Positions 32,735 to 41,157 of a stretch of 64,000 nt of DNA are shown in pieces. Position 1 is the first letter of the stretch, and each line of letters starts with the position of its first letter. Location of the stretch: positions 62,001 through 126,000 of the forward strand of contig NZ_JANTOO010000010.1 in the NCBI RefSeq assembly GCF_024753545.1. Direction: 5' to 3'. Origin of the DNA: Lysinibacillus pinottii (lineage in GTDB: Bacteria > Bacillota > Bacilli > Bacillales_A > Planococcaceae). Made by a program: the position numbers and the translations under genes. The notes under the pieces are model-generated. The model had not been told where the DNA came from. It worked only from the letters and a program-made list of their open reading frames with translations, and ran no database searches.

Positions 32735-33856
32735 TTGTTTCTTGCTATGAAAGAATTAAAGTATGGTAAATTACGCTTTCTGATGATTGGCGTTATAACT
32801 ATTCTAATTGCTTGGCTAGTATTCATACTATCAGGATTAGGTAACGGCCTGTCTACTCTTAGTGCAGCAACCTTTAAAAATATGGATACCGATTATGTAA
32901 CCTTTGAAGAGGGATCAAGAGCCTCTATGAGCCGATCGTTATTAAGTGAAACATTGACAGGGAAACTAGAAAGCCAACCTCATGTTTCAGCGGTATCAGC
33001 AATGGGTGCCACTATGGGAACAGTAACAAATAATTCGAGTTCGAATAAAAATGAAAAAGTAGATATTGCCATTCTAGGAATCAATCCAGGTAGTTTTCTG
33101 GAACCTACTGTAGAAGAAGGAAAGCCCCTCGATGCAAATCAGGCTTTGGAAGTAATCGCGAATGATACTTTAAAGAAAAAGGGATTTAAAATTGGTGATA
33201 CGTTGAAAATAGAAGGATCATTAGAAGAGTTGAAAATTGTCGGGTTTGTAAAAAATGAAACATACAATCATTTACCTGCAATTTTTACTACCTTAGATAA
33301 ATGGCGCTCCATTCAATTTGCAGCACCTGGTTCTGATAAAGGGATTGAAAAACCTGTAAACGCAATTATGCTGCAAGGGGAGGAAATTGACTCCGAGAAA
33401 CTAAATCAGGTCTTCAAAAATACTGAAACAGTAACTAAGGCCAAAGCCATACAGGGAATGCCCGGTTATAAAGAAGAGAATGGCACAATTATGATGATGC
33501 TTGCTTTCCTTTTGGCCATTTCGGCATTTGTACTGGGGGTATTCTTCTACGTACTTACCTTGCAAAAATCAAATCAGTTTGGCATATTGAAGGCCATCGG
33601 CGCCAGCAATCGTTTCCTCGGGAAAGCTATTGTATCCCAAGTATTTCTATTATCATTCATTAGTATTACAGCAGGAATCTTGTTAACCTATGGGACAGCC
33701 CTTATTCTTCCTGATGAAATGCCATTTTCACTTGACCTTAAGTTAGTTGTCCTTTATGCCCTGTTCTTACTTGTCATTTCTATTTTAAGTTCATTAGTTT
33801 CAGTTCGGAAAATTACAAAAATAGACCCACTTCAAGCGATTGGGAGGATGGAATAA
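32735..33856 (+). CDS. FtsX-type ABC transporter permease (HrtB-like)
   Basis: The TTG at 32735 follows AGGAG by ten bases; a longer frame starts inside the operator and is rejected. 373 residues: helix 1 at about 15-37, a 210-residue extracytoplasmic MacB-PCD-like domain, then three helices (about 255-280, 305-330, 340-365). LKAIGASNRFLGKAIVSQ is the FtsX cytoplasmic coupling element, and the end is VRKITKIDPLQAIGRME. Architecture and gene order match HrtB of the heme exporter HrtBA. It abuts the ATPase gene with no gap. Confidence 0.85.
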   Translation: MFLAMKELKYGKLRFLMIGVITILIAWLVFILSGLGNGLSTLSAATFKNMDTDYVTFEEGSRASMSRSLLSETLTGKLESQPHVSAVSAMGATMGTVTNNSSSNKNEKVDIAILGINPGSFLEPTVEEGKPLDANQALEVIANDTLKKKGFKIGDTLKIEGSLEELKIVGFVKNETYNHLPAIFTTLDKWRSIQFAAPGSDKGIEKPVNAIMLQGEEIDSEKLNQVFKNTETVTKAKAIQGMPGYKEENGTIMMMLAFLLAISAFVLGVFFYVLTLQKSNQFGILKAIGASNRFLGKAIVSQVFLLSFISITAGILLTYGTALILPDEMPFSLDLKLVVLYALFLLVISILSSLVSVRKITKIDPLQAIGRME

Positions 33857-34570
33857 ATGTCAGGTATACAATTAAAAAATGTCTCCAAACTGTATCAACA
33901 GGGGGAAAATCAAGTTCTTGCCCTTGATAATATATCCTTAACTGTGGAACAAGGTGAGTTTATAGCTGTTATTGGTCCATCAGGTTCGGGTAAAAGTACC
34001 TTTCTTGCCATTGCAGGCGCCTTACTCCAATCATCTGAAGGTGAAGTTATTCTTAACGGCAAGAGCCTTAATCAGTTAAACCAAAAGAACTTAGCTCAAT
34101 TGCGGCTGGATGAAATAGGATTTATCCTACAAACTAGCAATCTGGTGCCTTATTTAACTGTTCTCGAACAATTACTTGTAGTAAAAAGAATGTCAGGGAA
34201 ACTTTTAAAACAGGATAAGGAATATGCAAAGGAGTTATTGCAAAGTCTGGGTTTAACAGAAAAACTGAATAAGTTGCCAGAACAGTTATCTGGAGGAGAA
34301 CGCCAACGTACGGCAATTGCCCGCGCATTTATAAACAGCCCGTCTATTATTCTAGCAGATGAGCCAACAGCTAGTCTGGATTCAAAAAGAGCTCATGAAG
34401 TGGTTCAACTCATAGCTATACAAGCAAAAACAAGAAACAAAGCAGCAATTATGGTTACCCATGACGAACGAATGCTTGAATACTGCGATAAAGTGTATCG
34501 AATGGAAGATGGCAAACTTAAACATGATGAATCTTTTAAAAACTTGAAAATTACCTCTACTAAAGGATAG
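33857..34570 (+). CDS. ABC transporter ATP-binding protein (HrtA/LolD-like)
   Basis: 237 residues with Walker A GPSGSGKST, a Q-loop in IGFILQTSNLVPYLTV, the signature LSGGERQR, Walker B IILADEPTASLD and the switch His in VTHDERM. It belongs to the MacB/LolD class that pairs with FtsX-type permeases, which work as mechanotransmitters or lateral exporters. It starts directly after the permease stop codon. Confidence 0.92.
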   Translation: MSGIQLKNVSKLYQQGENQVLALDNISLTVEQGEFIAVIGPSGSGKSTFLAIAGALLQSSEGEVILNGKSLNQLNQKNLAQLRLDEIGFILQTSNLVPYLTVLEQLLVVKRMSGKLLKQDKEYAKELLQSLGLTEKLNKLPEQLSGGERQRTAIARAFINSPSIILADEPTASLDSKRAHEVVQLIAIQAKTRNKAAIMVTHDERMLEYCDKVYRMEDGKLKHDESFKNLKITSTKG

Positions 34571-34603
34571 AAATGTTTATAGAAAATTTAGGAGGACTAA
34601 TCA

Positions 34604-34924
34604 ATGATCATTGTAACAAACAGAATTAAAACGAAATTAGGTTTTGCTGCAAAAATGGCGCCCATGTTCACTAGGTCAGGTCCCTTACAAAAAACAGAAG
34701 GTTTTATAAAAGTGGAGGTTTTAATTGCTAAAAATCTAACCGGATTTGATGAACTGAATGTAAATATGTATTGGAACACGATTGAAGACTTTACTCAATG
34801 GAAAAATAGCGCTGCTTTTAAAGAAACCCATGCAGGGTCAAATAACACGGAACAGGAATCTCCAATTTTGGGAAGTGAAATTATTTTTTCAGAGGTTGCT
34901 TCGGCTTTAGAGCCAATTGCATAA
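34604..34924 (+). CDS. Antibiotic-biosynthesis-monooxygenase/IsdG-like protein (HmoA type)
   Basis: 106 residues, ATG behind AGGAGG. It has the ABM ferredoxin-like fold, with MIIVTNRIKTKLGFAAKMAPMFTRSGPLQKTEGFIKVEVL and WNTIEDFTQWKNSAAFKETHAG. The last segment holds the Trp and His that line and ligate heme in IsdG/HmoA enzymes. Such enzymes open heme to release iron. Its position 33 bases after an HrtBA-like pair suggests that the operon deals with excess heme: export plus degradation. Confidence 0.82.
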   Translation: MIIVTNRIKTKLGFAAKMAPMFTRSGPLQKTEGFIKVEVLIAKNLTGFDELNVNMYWNTIEDFTQWKNSAAFKETHAGSNNTEQESPILGSEIIFSEVASALEPIA

Positions 34925-34941
34925 TGCTATACAATATTTAC

Positions 34942-34965
34942 TCCACGACCGATTGTGGAGTAAGA
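34942..34965 (+). terminator. Terminator of the ABC/HmoA operon
   Basis: TACTCCAC / GTGGAGTA stem 17 bases after the stop; only a weak T-rich tail follows. Confidence 0.6.
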
Positions 34966-35160
34966 AAACATTAGATTCATTTTATTGTTGTAATAAATAG
35001 GGTCATTTTTAGTAAAAAGAGGATAGATAGAGCGAATTTTATTTAAGCTCTTCTATCCTTTTAATGTATATACATTTGATGTGTGACATTTACTAAGTTT
35101 TTCTATTTAAAAAGCATCAGTTTTAACTTGGACTTGTAATCATTAACTGATTCCTTTTGC

Positions 35161-35550
35161 TTAATGAATGAAATTTTGAGGAATACATTCACGAACACCA
35201 GAATTTCTTAACGAGTTAAATAGGGCTGCACTGATTCTTAATAGAACATGGTTATCAGTGCCATTTTCTAAATCATAGATGACGAAGTAGGAATTATCCA
35301 CCGAAAAAATACATTTTCGTTCTAAGTCAAACCCAGGTGGTACAGGTGGAAGCTTTAAAACGGGTACAACTACAGGTGTATCTCCTTCTTCTCTAATAAA
35401 TCTGAAAGTTTGTCGGTCAATCTCATAGATATTTACTGGGTCAATCTCCACACCTTTATCTGGAACTGTAATTTCATCTTCAACTATTAGAAAAAAGCGC
35501 TCGTTCCGAAAGTTGAAAAGACTTCTTGCTCCAATTTCAAATGATGCCAT
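35161..35550 (-). CDS. Hypothetical protein
   Basis: 129 residues, ATG after GGAGGTGA. There is no signal peptide or membrane segment. The sequence has alternating strands (RFFLIVEDEITVPDKG, VNIYEIDRQTFRFI), a proline-rich linker (VLKLPPVPPGF) and CIFSVDNSYFVIYDLENG, ending near LRNSGVRECIPQNF. It may be a spore or surface component. Family not recognised. Confidence 0.6.
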   Translation of the reverse strand: MASFEIGARSLFNFRNERFFLIVEDEITVPDKGVEIDPVNIYEIDRQTFRFIREEGDTPVVVPVLKLPPVPPGFDLERKCIFSVDNSYFVIYDLENGTDNHVLLRISAALFNSLRNSGVRECIPQNFIH

Positions 35551-35825
35551 TTTATTTTCACCTCCATTCCTATAAATAGGTTATTCGTATGGAATAAGAT
35601 TCTTTGGACTATAAGGAAGGTAGAGTGAAGAATTATAAATAGAAATATTACTAAGAGTTGCTTTTACTACAGAAGCATACGTTGAACCATATACATTGTT
35701 ATTTTCAATCGTGACAATATAATCCTATAGAACGAAAAGTAGAATGATTTATCCACTTCCATATACACTTACTAGCAATTGATAAAAAGTATTTACTATA
35801 TTAATAAATATTTTTTAAAAATTGT

Positions 35826-35877
35826 TATAGTGAAATCCCTTCACATTCTGTATATTTGTGTAGGAGGAGGAGATTTA
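35826..35877 (+). promoter_or_regulatory. Conserved leader cassette A
   Basis: TATAGTGAAATCCCTTCAC… TGTATATTTGTGTAGGAGG, immediately before the lipoprotein ATG. It shares most positions with cassettes B (37751) and C (40480), which precede other exported proteins. It is likely a common promoter/5' leader. Confidence 0.6.
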
Positions 35878-36438
35878 ATGGCAAGAAAATGGATGTTACC
35901 ATTACTTTTATTAGTAAGTGTTCTGATGGTTGCGTGTAGTCAGGATCAAGAAAAAGAGAGCAATAAGGGTGGGGAAGTAGAAGTAACCATTCCAGCTTTA
36001 TTTTTCGAGGGACAGGATATTGATTCTGTTATTTCAAAGGCGAAAAATAGTGGAATTAAGGAAGTCATTAAGAATGATGATGGTTCTTTAACGTATAAAA
36101 TGTCTAAACCTGAGCACGAAGAAATGATGAAAGGCTTAAAAGAAGGTATTTTAGCAAGTGTAGATGAAATTAAAGCTAGTCAAGATTACAAATCTGTTAA
36201 AGATATTACTTATAATAAATCCTTTTCAGAATTCACACTTTCTGTAAACAAGAAAGAGTTCGACGGTAGTCTTGATACAATGGCCTCAGTTGGACTTGCT
36301 TTAACAGGTATGTACTATCAATTATTTAATGGTGCAGACGTTGAAGATTATAAAGTCACAGTAATTTATAAAGATGCATCTAGCGGAGAAGTATTTAATA
36401 CCATTGTTTATCCAGATGATGTAAATAAGAAGAAGTAA
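35878..36438 (+). CDS. Lipoprotein of unknown function
   Basis: The ATG at 35878 follows AGGAGGAGGA; 186 residues. The lipobox LMVAC after a short charged start places Cys20 as the lipidated residue. The mature domain is charged (VEVTIPALFFEGQDIDSVISKAK, MSKPEHEEMMKGLKEGILASVDEIKAS) and ends YPDDVNKKK. It resembles lipoproteins found in Bacillus phage tail regions, a comparison from memory. It shares its 5' leader with two genes embedded in the prophage remnant downstream. Confidence 0.78.
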   Translation: MARKWMLPLLLLVSVLMVACSQDQEKESNKGGEVEVTIPALFFEGQDIDSVISKAKNSGIKEVIKNDDGSLTYKMSKPEHEEMMKGLKEGILASVDEIKASQDYKSVKDITYNKSFSEFTLSVNKKEFDGSLDTMASVGLALTGMYYQLFNGADVEDYKVTVIYKDASSGEVFNTIVYPDDVNKKK

Positions 36439-36476
36439 TAAAAAGAAAACCTACATAGGTATATAGGAACGCTGTT

Positions 36477-36524
36477 GCCAAAAGTCGTTGAGACGTCCAT
36501 TCTCGATGACTTTTGGCATTTTTT
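36477..36524 (+). repeat. Solitary relic of the IS subterminal hairpin
   Basis: GCCAAAAGTC / GACTTTTGGC with an inner part GTTGAGACGTCCATTCTCGA and a T-run matches the subterminal hairpin of both IS copies (compare 18571-18611). No terminal repeat or transposase is nearby. It may now serve as the terminator of the lipoprotein gene. Confidence 0.6.
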
Positions 36525-36860
36525 CTCTTTTATAGCCAGAATTTAATGAAAAGATTAATCAAAGACATGCCGATCGTTTACATTGGATGTTTTATCCTTA
36601 CTAGAACATAAGTTTTTTGGACAATCCTTTTAGTAGATCAGTATGGCTAAAAAAACTATTCTAAAAGAAAGAAATTCTAAAATATGCTCTAAGTAGGTTG
36701 AGCTGCAGAAGGTGATTGAGGCTGATGAAATGATAAAAGCAGAAGTTTCAGAGGACATATGATGTTATAGATGTCTTGCTTAAGAGAAAATAATGATTGA
36801 ACCATCATTGTATCCCACAAGGTCCTTCTGCCTGATTGGGCAGGCAAAGGGAAACGTTGA
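36525..36860. other. Gene-poor stretch
   Basis: No supported gene. There is a short CTGCCTGATTGGGCAGG hairpin near 36828-36845. Coding-like scraps have several stops. Confidence 0.4.
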
Positions 36861-37061
36861 TTATTTTTCCTTTCGGGGTTTTCTAAGGTACGAAAAGGAC
36901 ATAACAGAAAGTCCTATAAAAAAGAATAGTATCGCAACATATTTATTTGGAATAAGTGAATTGTAATCGAGGGAACCTGTTAATCTTCCCATTCCACTTG
37001 AAATTAAGAGGGCAGCTAAAATAAATATGATATGTTTAATTATAGAATACTGTGTTTTCAT
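36861..37061 (-). CDS. Small two-helix membrane protein
   Basis: 66 residues: two hydrophobic helices (about 9-25 and 42-58) and a basic tail (RKPRKEK). The ATG is preceded by AGGAGT. No family recognised. Confidence 0.55.
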   Translation of the reverse strand: MKTQYSIIKHIIFILAALLISSGMGRLTGSLDYNSLIPNKYVAILFFFIGLSVMSFSYLRKPRKEK

Positions 37062-37560
37062 TGCATATATACTCCTAATATTTGGGTCATTAACTTATAA
37101 AAGGATAACATAATTGGGTAATGTTTGAAAATGTAGATTTATTCATGTAGTGCATAATATAAATACTGAATATTTCAACATAGAAAGTAGTGGCAAACGG
37201 CGAATAGGCAAGCACATGAAATTTCCAGTATAACGTTATTTAGGTGAGAAACAATAAATTATGTCAGGTGACTGCTTTTTAAAAATTTAGTACAATAGTT
37301 TCCCTCCACCCAAATAAGCCTACTACTTCTAATTTCATTCCATTTGAATACGTATTATTTTTTCTCGACATAGAAAAATCCCCTTAAAGTATAATGTTAT
37401 CTACCTAAAGCGGATAATATCGAGCTCACATCATTGTGGGTTCTTTTTAATTAAAACGAAAAGGTTAAGATGATCATATATTTTCAAACTTAGCTGCTTT
37501 TTTTGCACACAATAAAAAATAAAACGATAATATTAAGCGAGCTTTCAAAGAAATTTGTTG
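37062..37560. other. Degraded flank of the prophage module
   Basis: No gene. The part from about 37410 to 37560 is homologous to 39790-39934 of the second module (shared GAGCTC…TCATTGTGGG…CTC hairpin and the TTAGCTGC…GCACACAATAAAA stretch), so it belongs to the duplicated phage block. Confidence 0.55.
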
Positions 37561-37728
37561 ATGAACAAGGTAATCCGATTGAAATGGGATTTTGTACCTT
37601 TCACGCCAGTGCGAGTTACTGAATTGAAATCTGATTCTAAAAAGTGCTCTCTAATCAAAATTGAAGATGATAAAAAGCAAGAATGTGAAGCAAAACGTGG
37701 GTCCAAAAAGGGCAAGAAACGAAAATAA
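37561..37728 (+). pseudogene. XkdN-like tail assembly chaperone remnant, module 1
   Basis: It starts at ATG with the same NKVIRLE-type codons as the copy at 39935. It has lost most of the middle, and ends with codons for KKQECEAKRGSKKGKKRK (37726-37728 stop), which match the end of the second copy. Insertions and a deletion break the frame. Confidence 0.6.
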
Positions 37729-37750
37729 ATAGTTAATTATGCTAAAGAGC

Positions 37751-37801
37751 TATAGTGTAATCTCTTCTTATTATGTATATTTGTGTATAAGGAGGGGTAT
37801 T
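37751..37801 (+). promoter_or_regulatory. Conserved leader cassette B
   Basis: TATAGTGTAATCTCTTC… ATGTATATTTGTGTATAAGGAGG. Nearly identical to cassette C and clearly related to cassette A. Confidence 0.65.
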
Positions 37802-39022
37802 ATGAAAAAAATTTTAATATTTGTATTCACTGTTGTTATAACACTGAGTATATCTACTACAGCTTTCGCAATCGACGTATTTTACCAAAATGAAAAAGTT
37901 GAAATGGACGTACAACCAAAAGTTGTTAATGGTAGTACATTAGTTCCGATACGTGCTATCAATACCGCTTTAAAAGGCGAAACAAAATGGAATCAATCAA
38001 AACAGCAAGTAGAAATTGTAAAAGATGGTCATAAAATAATTTTAGAAATCGGGAAAAATAGTGCATTAGTTGATGGTAAGATTGTAATTTTGATTGCGCC
38101 TGCACAAGTAATATCGAATCGTACTTATGTGCCTTTACGCTTTATTTCTGAATATTTAGGGCACGATGTTAAATGGGATAGTGCCACCCAGCGTATTTTA
38201 ATCGATACAGATATAGCTATTATTGACAAACAAGCAAACGTTTCAACTCAGTTTGATTCTATTATAGATATAGATAGTATTGATTTCGGGAAAATTTATG
38301 AAGTCAATGGAACAGGGAAATATTCTGGTTATAAAAAGTTAATTGGCTATCCATATGAAAATCATTATTCTATTTACTATAGTGGTAACTCTTCTTCTTA
38401 CAGTGTTACCTATGAAGATTTAAAGCCAAAAGATTTGAAAGAGAAAATCAGTTGGATATACGATGGGAAAACTTATACTCATACAAGAAGTCAATTATAT
38501 AGTTTTTTCTCAGATATTACTACTCTAGAGCGTTTATTGGGGCAGAATGACGGTAAAATAAATCAAAATTGGTTAGCAAAAACATTCGGTGAAACATACC
38601 GGGATTGGTTTACCCAAGGTTTATATTCACAAGAAGCCACTAGAATAGTTGATAGATATCTAGAAGTTAAAGAAGGTATTAATATTATGGATAGAGATCC
38701 ATTTAATGATATTGATTTAGAAAACATAGAACCCAATGAATGGATTTCATTGAAGGAGTTTCATATGAATTCAGAGGGAATGGATTTCTCTGCACATGCA
38801 AAACGAGTAGGGGATAAAACCGTTTTAATAATGGCTTTCTCAATAATTAGCCCTCTTACTGGCACTGTTGAAAAAGTAATATACGAAGTTCCAGATATGC
38901 CCACAGATTATATGGATAATGAAATAGATGTTGAAAATACTTTTAACGGAATACGATTTAAAATTTATAATGGAAATACTTACATTAACCGAGAAGATTT
39001 AAAAAATAAAGGTATTTTATAA
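37802..39022 (+). CDS. Secreted protein with copper-amine-oxidase-like N-terminal domain
   Basis: The ATG at 37802 follows AAGGAGGGG; 406 residues. A signal peptide ends near TTAFAID. Residues about 22-135 form the Cu_amine_oxidN1 domain: two copies of a strand-rich motif, VVNGSTLVPIRAINTALKGETKWNQS and VISNRTYVPLRFISEYLGHDVKWDSA. This is a wall- or matrix-binding domain, not an oxidase. The remaining 270 residues are unassigned and acidic. The gene is intact, lies between XkdN-like and XkdO-like phage fragments, and has its own leader and terminator, so it is arranged like a phage moron. Confidence 0.83.
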   Translation: MKKILIFVFTVVITLSISTTAFAIDVFYQNEKVEMDVQPKVVNGSTLVPIRAINTALKGETKWNQSKQQVEIVKDGHKIILEIGKNSALVDGKIVILIAPAQVISNRTYVPLRFISEYLGHDVKWDSATQRILIDTDIAIIDKQANVSTQFDSIIDIDSIDFGKIYEVNGTGKYSGYKKLIGYPYENHYSIYYSGNSSSYSVTYEDLKPKDLKEKISWIYDGKTYTHTRSQLYSFFSDITTLERLLGQNDGKINQNWLAKTFGETYRDWFTQGLYSQEATRIVDRYLEVKEGINIMDRDPFNDIDLENIEPNEWISLKEFHMNSEGMDFSAHAKRVGDKTVLIMAFSIISPLTGTVEKVIYEVPDMPTDYMDNEIDVENTFNGIRFKIYNGNTYINREDLKNKGIL

Positions 39023-39032
39023 TTTTTAATTC

Positions 39033-39069
39033 AAGAACACCAAAAAGTGATTTAATGGTGTTCTTTTTA
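39033..39069 (+). terminator. Terminator of moron cassette B
   Basis: AAGAACACC / GGTGTTCTT stem followed by TTTT, 11 bases after the stop. Confidence 0.85.
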
Positions 39070-39092
39070 TTATGCCAAAAAGAGGTGAGATC

Positions 39093-39390
39093 ATGGCAAC
39101 ATTTCGCATAGCCATACAAATTGAAGATCGCTTGAGTCAACCAATTAGGGCTATGCATACTGCATCTGGGACTATGTTTGATACTTCGTCAATAGTACTG
39201 ATGCGAAGAGAACTAGCTAATGCAGCAACCTCTGAATCAGATTGAGCAAGAAATTCGGGGTACTGATAATGCACATTCACAAGAACAACTTTGCAACCGA
39301 ATACGGGACGGCACGGGTGCTATGGATGGGTTTACTGGGTAAGGTTGGCGCATATTTATCTTTGCAAGGTTTAGGGAAAGTAATCGAGAT
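39093..39390 (+). pseudogene. XkdO-like tail tape-measure, N-terminal fragment (module 1)
   Basis: GAGGTGAG precedes the ATG at 39093. The frame reads MATFRIAIQIEDRLSQPIRA and ends at TGA near 39244, then continues after a frameshift with QEIRGTDNAHSQEQL…GKVGAYLSLQGLGKVIEIS. This resembles the start of PBSX-type tape-measure proteins. It then runs without a gap into XkdM-like sequence, so the rest of the gene is missing. Confidence 0.6.
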
Positions 39391-39781
39391 TTCTGGAAAT
39401 CGTTATTTATTTGCGCAGTTAATCAACCAAGAGGTACGTATGGATAAAACCTAAACGCAAGTCCCTATTATGGGCCGTGTAGCAAAAGGTAATAGATCAA
39501 CAGGTGCAGAGTATTCAGGTAGTGCCACATTCTATTTCAATACATCTATTTTCTGTAAGTTATTGAAGCGTTATAAAGATACTGGAGAAGGTGTTTATTT
39601 TGATATTCAAGTGACTAATGAGGATAAATCAACATCAGTTGGTCGTCAAACGACAATGCTAATCGATTGTAATATGGATGGTGGCATCATTGCTGCATAA
39701 GATGCAGATACGGAGTATCCAGAATACTACATCAACTTTACATTTGAGGATTGGGGTATGCCAGAGGAATTTGGAATTTGA
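39390..39781 (+). pseudogene. XkdM-like phage tail tube fragment (module 2)
   Basis: Frame pieces read INQEVRMDKT (stop) then VPIMGRVAKGNRSTGAEYSG, FYFNTSIFCKLLKRYKDTGEG, TTMLIDCNMDGGIIAA (stop), and EYYINFTFEDWGMPEEF. The order and motifs match the myophage tail tube protein XkdM. At least two in-frame stops and a missing N terminus mark it as dead. Confidence 0.65.
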
Positions 39782-39934
39782 AAGGAAATGTTATAACACT
39801 AGAGCTCGCGTCATTGTGGGCTCTTTGAAAACCAATTAAAAAGGAAAAAATGATTATATATTAAAACTTAGCTGCATTTTTTGCGCACAATAAAAAAACA
39901 AAACGATAGCGAGCTATTTTAAAGGAATTTGTAA

Positions 39935-40454
39935 ATGAACAAGGTAATCCGATTGGAGTTTGCACCTATTACACCAGAACGAGATGCTGAATTGAAATCT
40001 GATTCTACTAAGCATTCTATGATCATGCAAGGTAAGCAAAAAGGGCAATATAATACAGATTTTGACCGCTTTAAATATCAACGTTTATTAACGGTAGAAG
40101 TATTGTATTCCCTAATTTAAACAATAAAGAGCTACAGGATTCTTATGGTGTTATGGGTGCAGATCAGTTACTTTGTAAAATGCTAACAATTGGGGAAATT
40201 GCGTATGTGGACACCATAACTCAAGAAGCGAATGGTTATGATGCAGAACTTGAAGATATAGTGGAAGAAGTAAAAAAACTAATTGAGGACGGAGATGGTG
40301 AGTGCACAAAATGCGTCGCCTCCCGTCTAAATATGTGTCGTTACCCATGGCAGATAAAGCCTGCATCATTGCTTCATTACGAGTAAAGATTGAATAGGAG
40401 AAAAAACAAGAACGTGAAGCAAAACGGGGGTCCAGAAAAGGCAAGAAACGATAA
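39935..40454 (+). pseudogene. XkdN-like tail assembly chaperone (module 2), frameshifted
   Basis: It starts MNKVIRLEFAPITPERDAEL with the internal KQKGQYNTDFDRFKYQRLLT. A frameshift near 40095 leads to NLNNKELQDSYGVMGADQLL, GEIAYVDTITQEANGYDAELEDIVEEVKKLIEDGDGE, and a further shifted part RLPSKYVSLPMADKACIIASL…KGKKR to 40454. Many phages make this chaperone in two forms by programmed frameshifting, so the last shift may be original; the one at 40095 and a TAG near 40396 look like damage. Confidence 0.6.
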
Positions 40455-40479
40455 AAATTAGATGATTATGCTAGATAAC

Positions 40480-40530
40480 TATAGTGAAATCTCTTCTTAT
40501 TAGGTATATTTGTGTATAGGAGGGATATTT
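40480..40530 (+). promoter_or_regulatory. Conserved leader cassette C
   Basis: TATAGTGAAATCTCTTC… AGGTATATTTGTGTATAGGAGGG, directly after the XkdN remnant. Nearly identical to cassette B. Confidence 0.65.
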
Positions 40531-41097
40531 ATGAAAAAACTATTTGTTTATCTATTTATGTTATGTCTTTTTTTAGTTGGGTGCGGAAGTGAATCTATAA
40601 GCAACTCATCATCCAATGAAACAAACTTAGATAAAATAGATGAGAAAAATGAAAAAGATACGAAGAAAGAACAAAAAAATGAAGACTTTGAAATTAAACA
40701 AATTGGTGAAACTTTTAAATTAGGTGATTGGGAAGTAACTTTGGAGTCATTTGAATTTAATCAAACTGTTGTAAGAGAACGGGTATCATCTGAAGCTAAT
40801 GAAGGTAATAAATTTTTAATATTAAATTTTAACGTTCTCAACAATGGAACAGAAGCTGATCAGTTAATGAAAGCAAGAGATGGAGTATCTTTAAAGGCTG
40901 TTTATAATGAAAAATATGATTATGATGTTTCTTTAACTTTAATGGATGGTGATTTGCATCACGAAAATGTACGACCATTATCAAACGTTAAAGGTTTTGC
41001 TGTTATTGAAATGCCAGATAATGTAGTGGAGGCATCAGAAAGCATAAATATCTTTATGGAAAAAGAAAAAGATAAAGTTCAAATAAATATTCGATAA
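40531..41097 (+). CDS. DUF4352-like lipoprotein
   Basis: ATG behind AGGAGGG; 188 residues. The lipobox is FLVGC with lipidated Cys18. A low-complexity Asn/Ser/Lys/Glu linker follows to about residue 58. The immunoglobulin-like DUF4352 domain then covers GETFKLGDWEVTLESFEFNQTV, GNKFLILNFNVLNNGTEAD and KGFAVIEMPDNV. Such domains are common in exported proteins of Firmicutes, with unknown ligands. It is intact inside the dead prophage and has its own leader and terminator, as expected for a moron. Confidence 0.83.
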   Translation: MKKLFVYLFMLCLFLVGCGSESISNSSSNETNLDKIDEKNEKDTKKEQKNEDFEIKQIGETFKLGDWEVTLESFEFNQTVVRERVSSEANEGNKFLILNFNVLNNGTEADQLMKARDGVSLKAVYNEKYDYDVSLTLMDGDLHHENVRPLSNVKGFAVIEMPDNVVEASESINIFMEKEKDKVQINIR

Positions 41098-41104
41098 TTT
41101 ATTA

Positions 41105-41133
41105 AAGCATCCTAATTTTAGAGGATGCTTTTT
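41105..41133 (+). terminator. Terminator of moron cassette C
   Basis: AAGCATCCT / AGGATGCTT stem followed by TTT, seven bases after the stop. Confidence 0.85.
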
Positions 41134-41157
41134 ATTATCTCAAATAGAGGTGGAATT

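Noticed and set aside
39935..40454. Two-frame XkdN reading as proof of a programmed frameshift
   Set aside because: Tail assembly chaperones often use programmed frameshifting, but this copy also carries an unrelated frameshift near 40095 and a stop near 40396, so the present sequence cannot show it.
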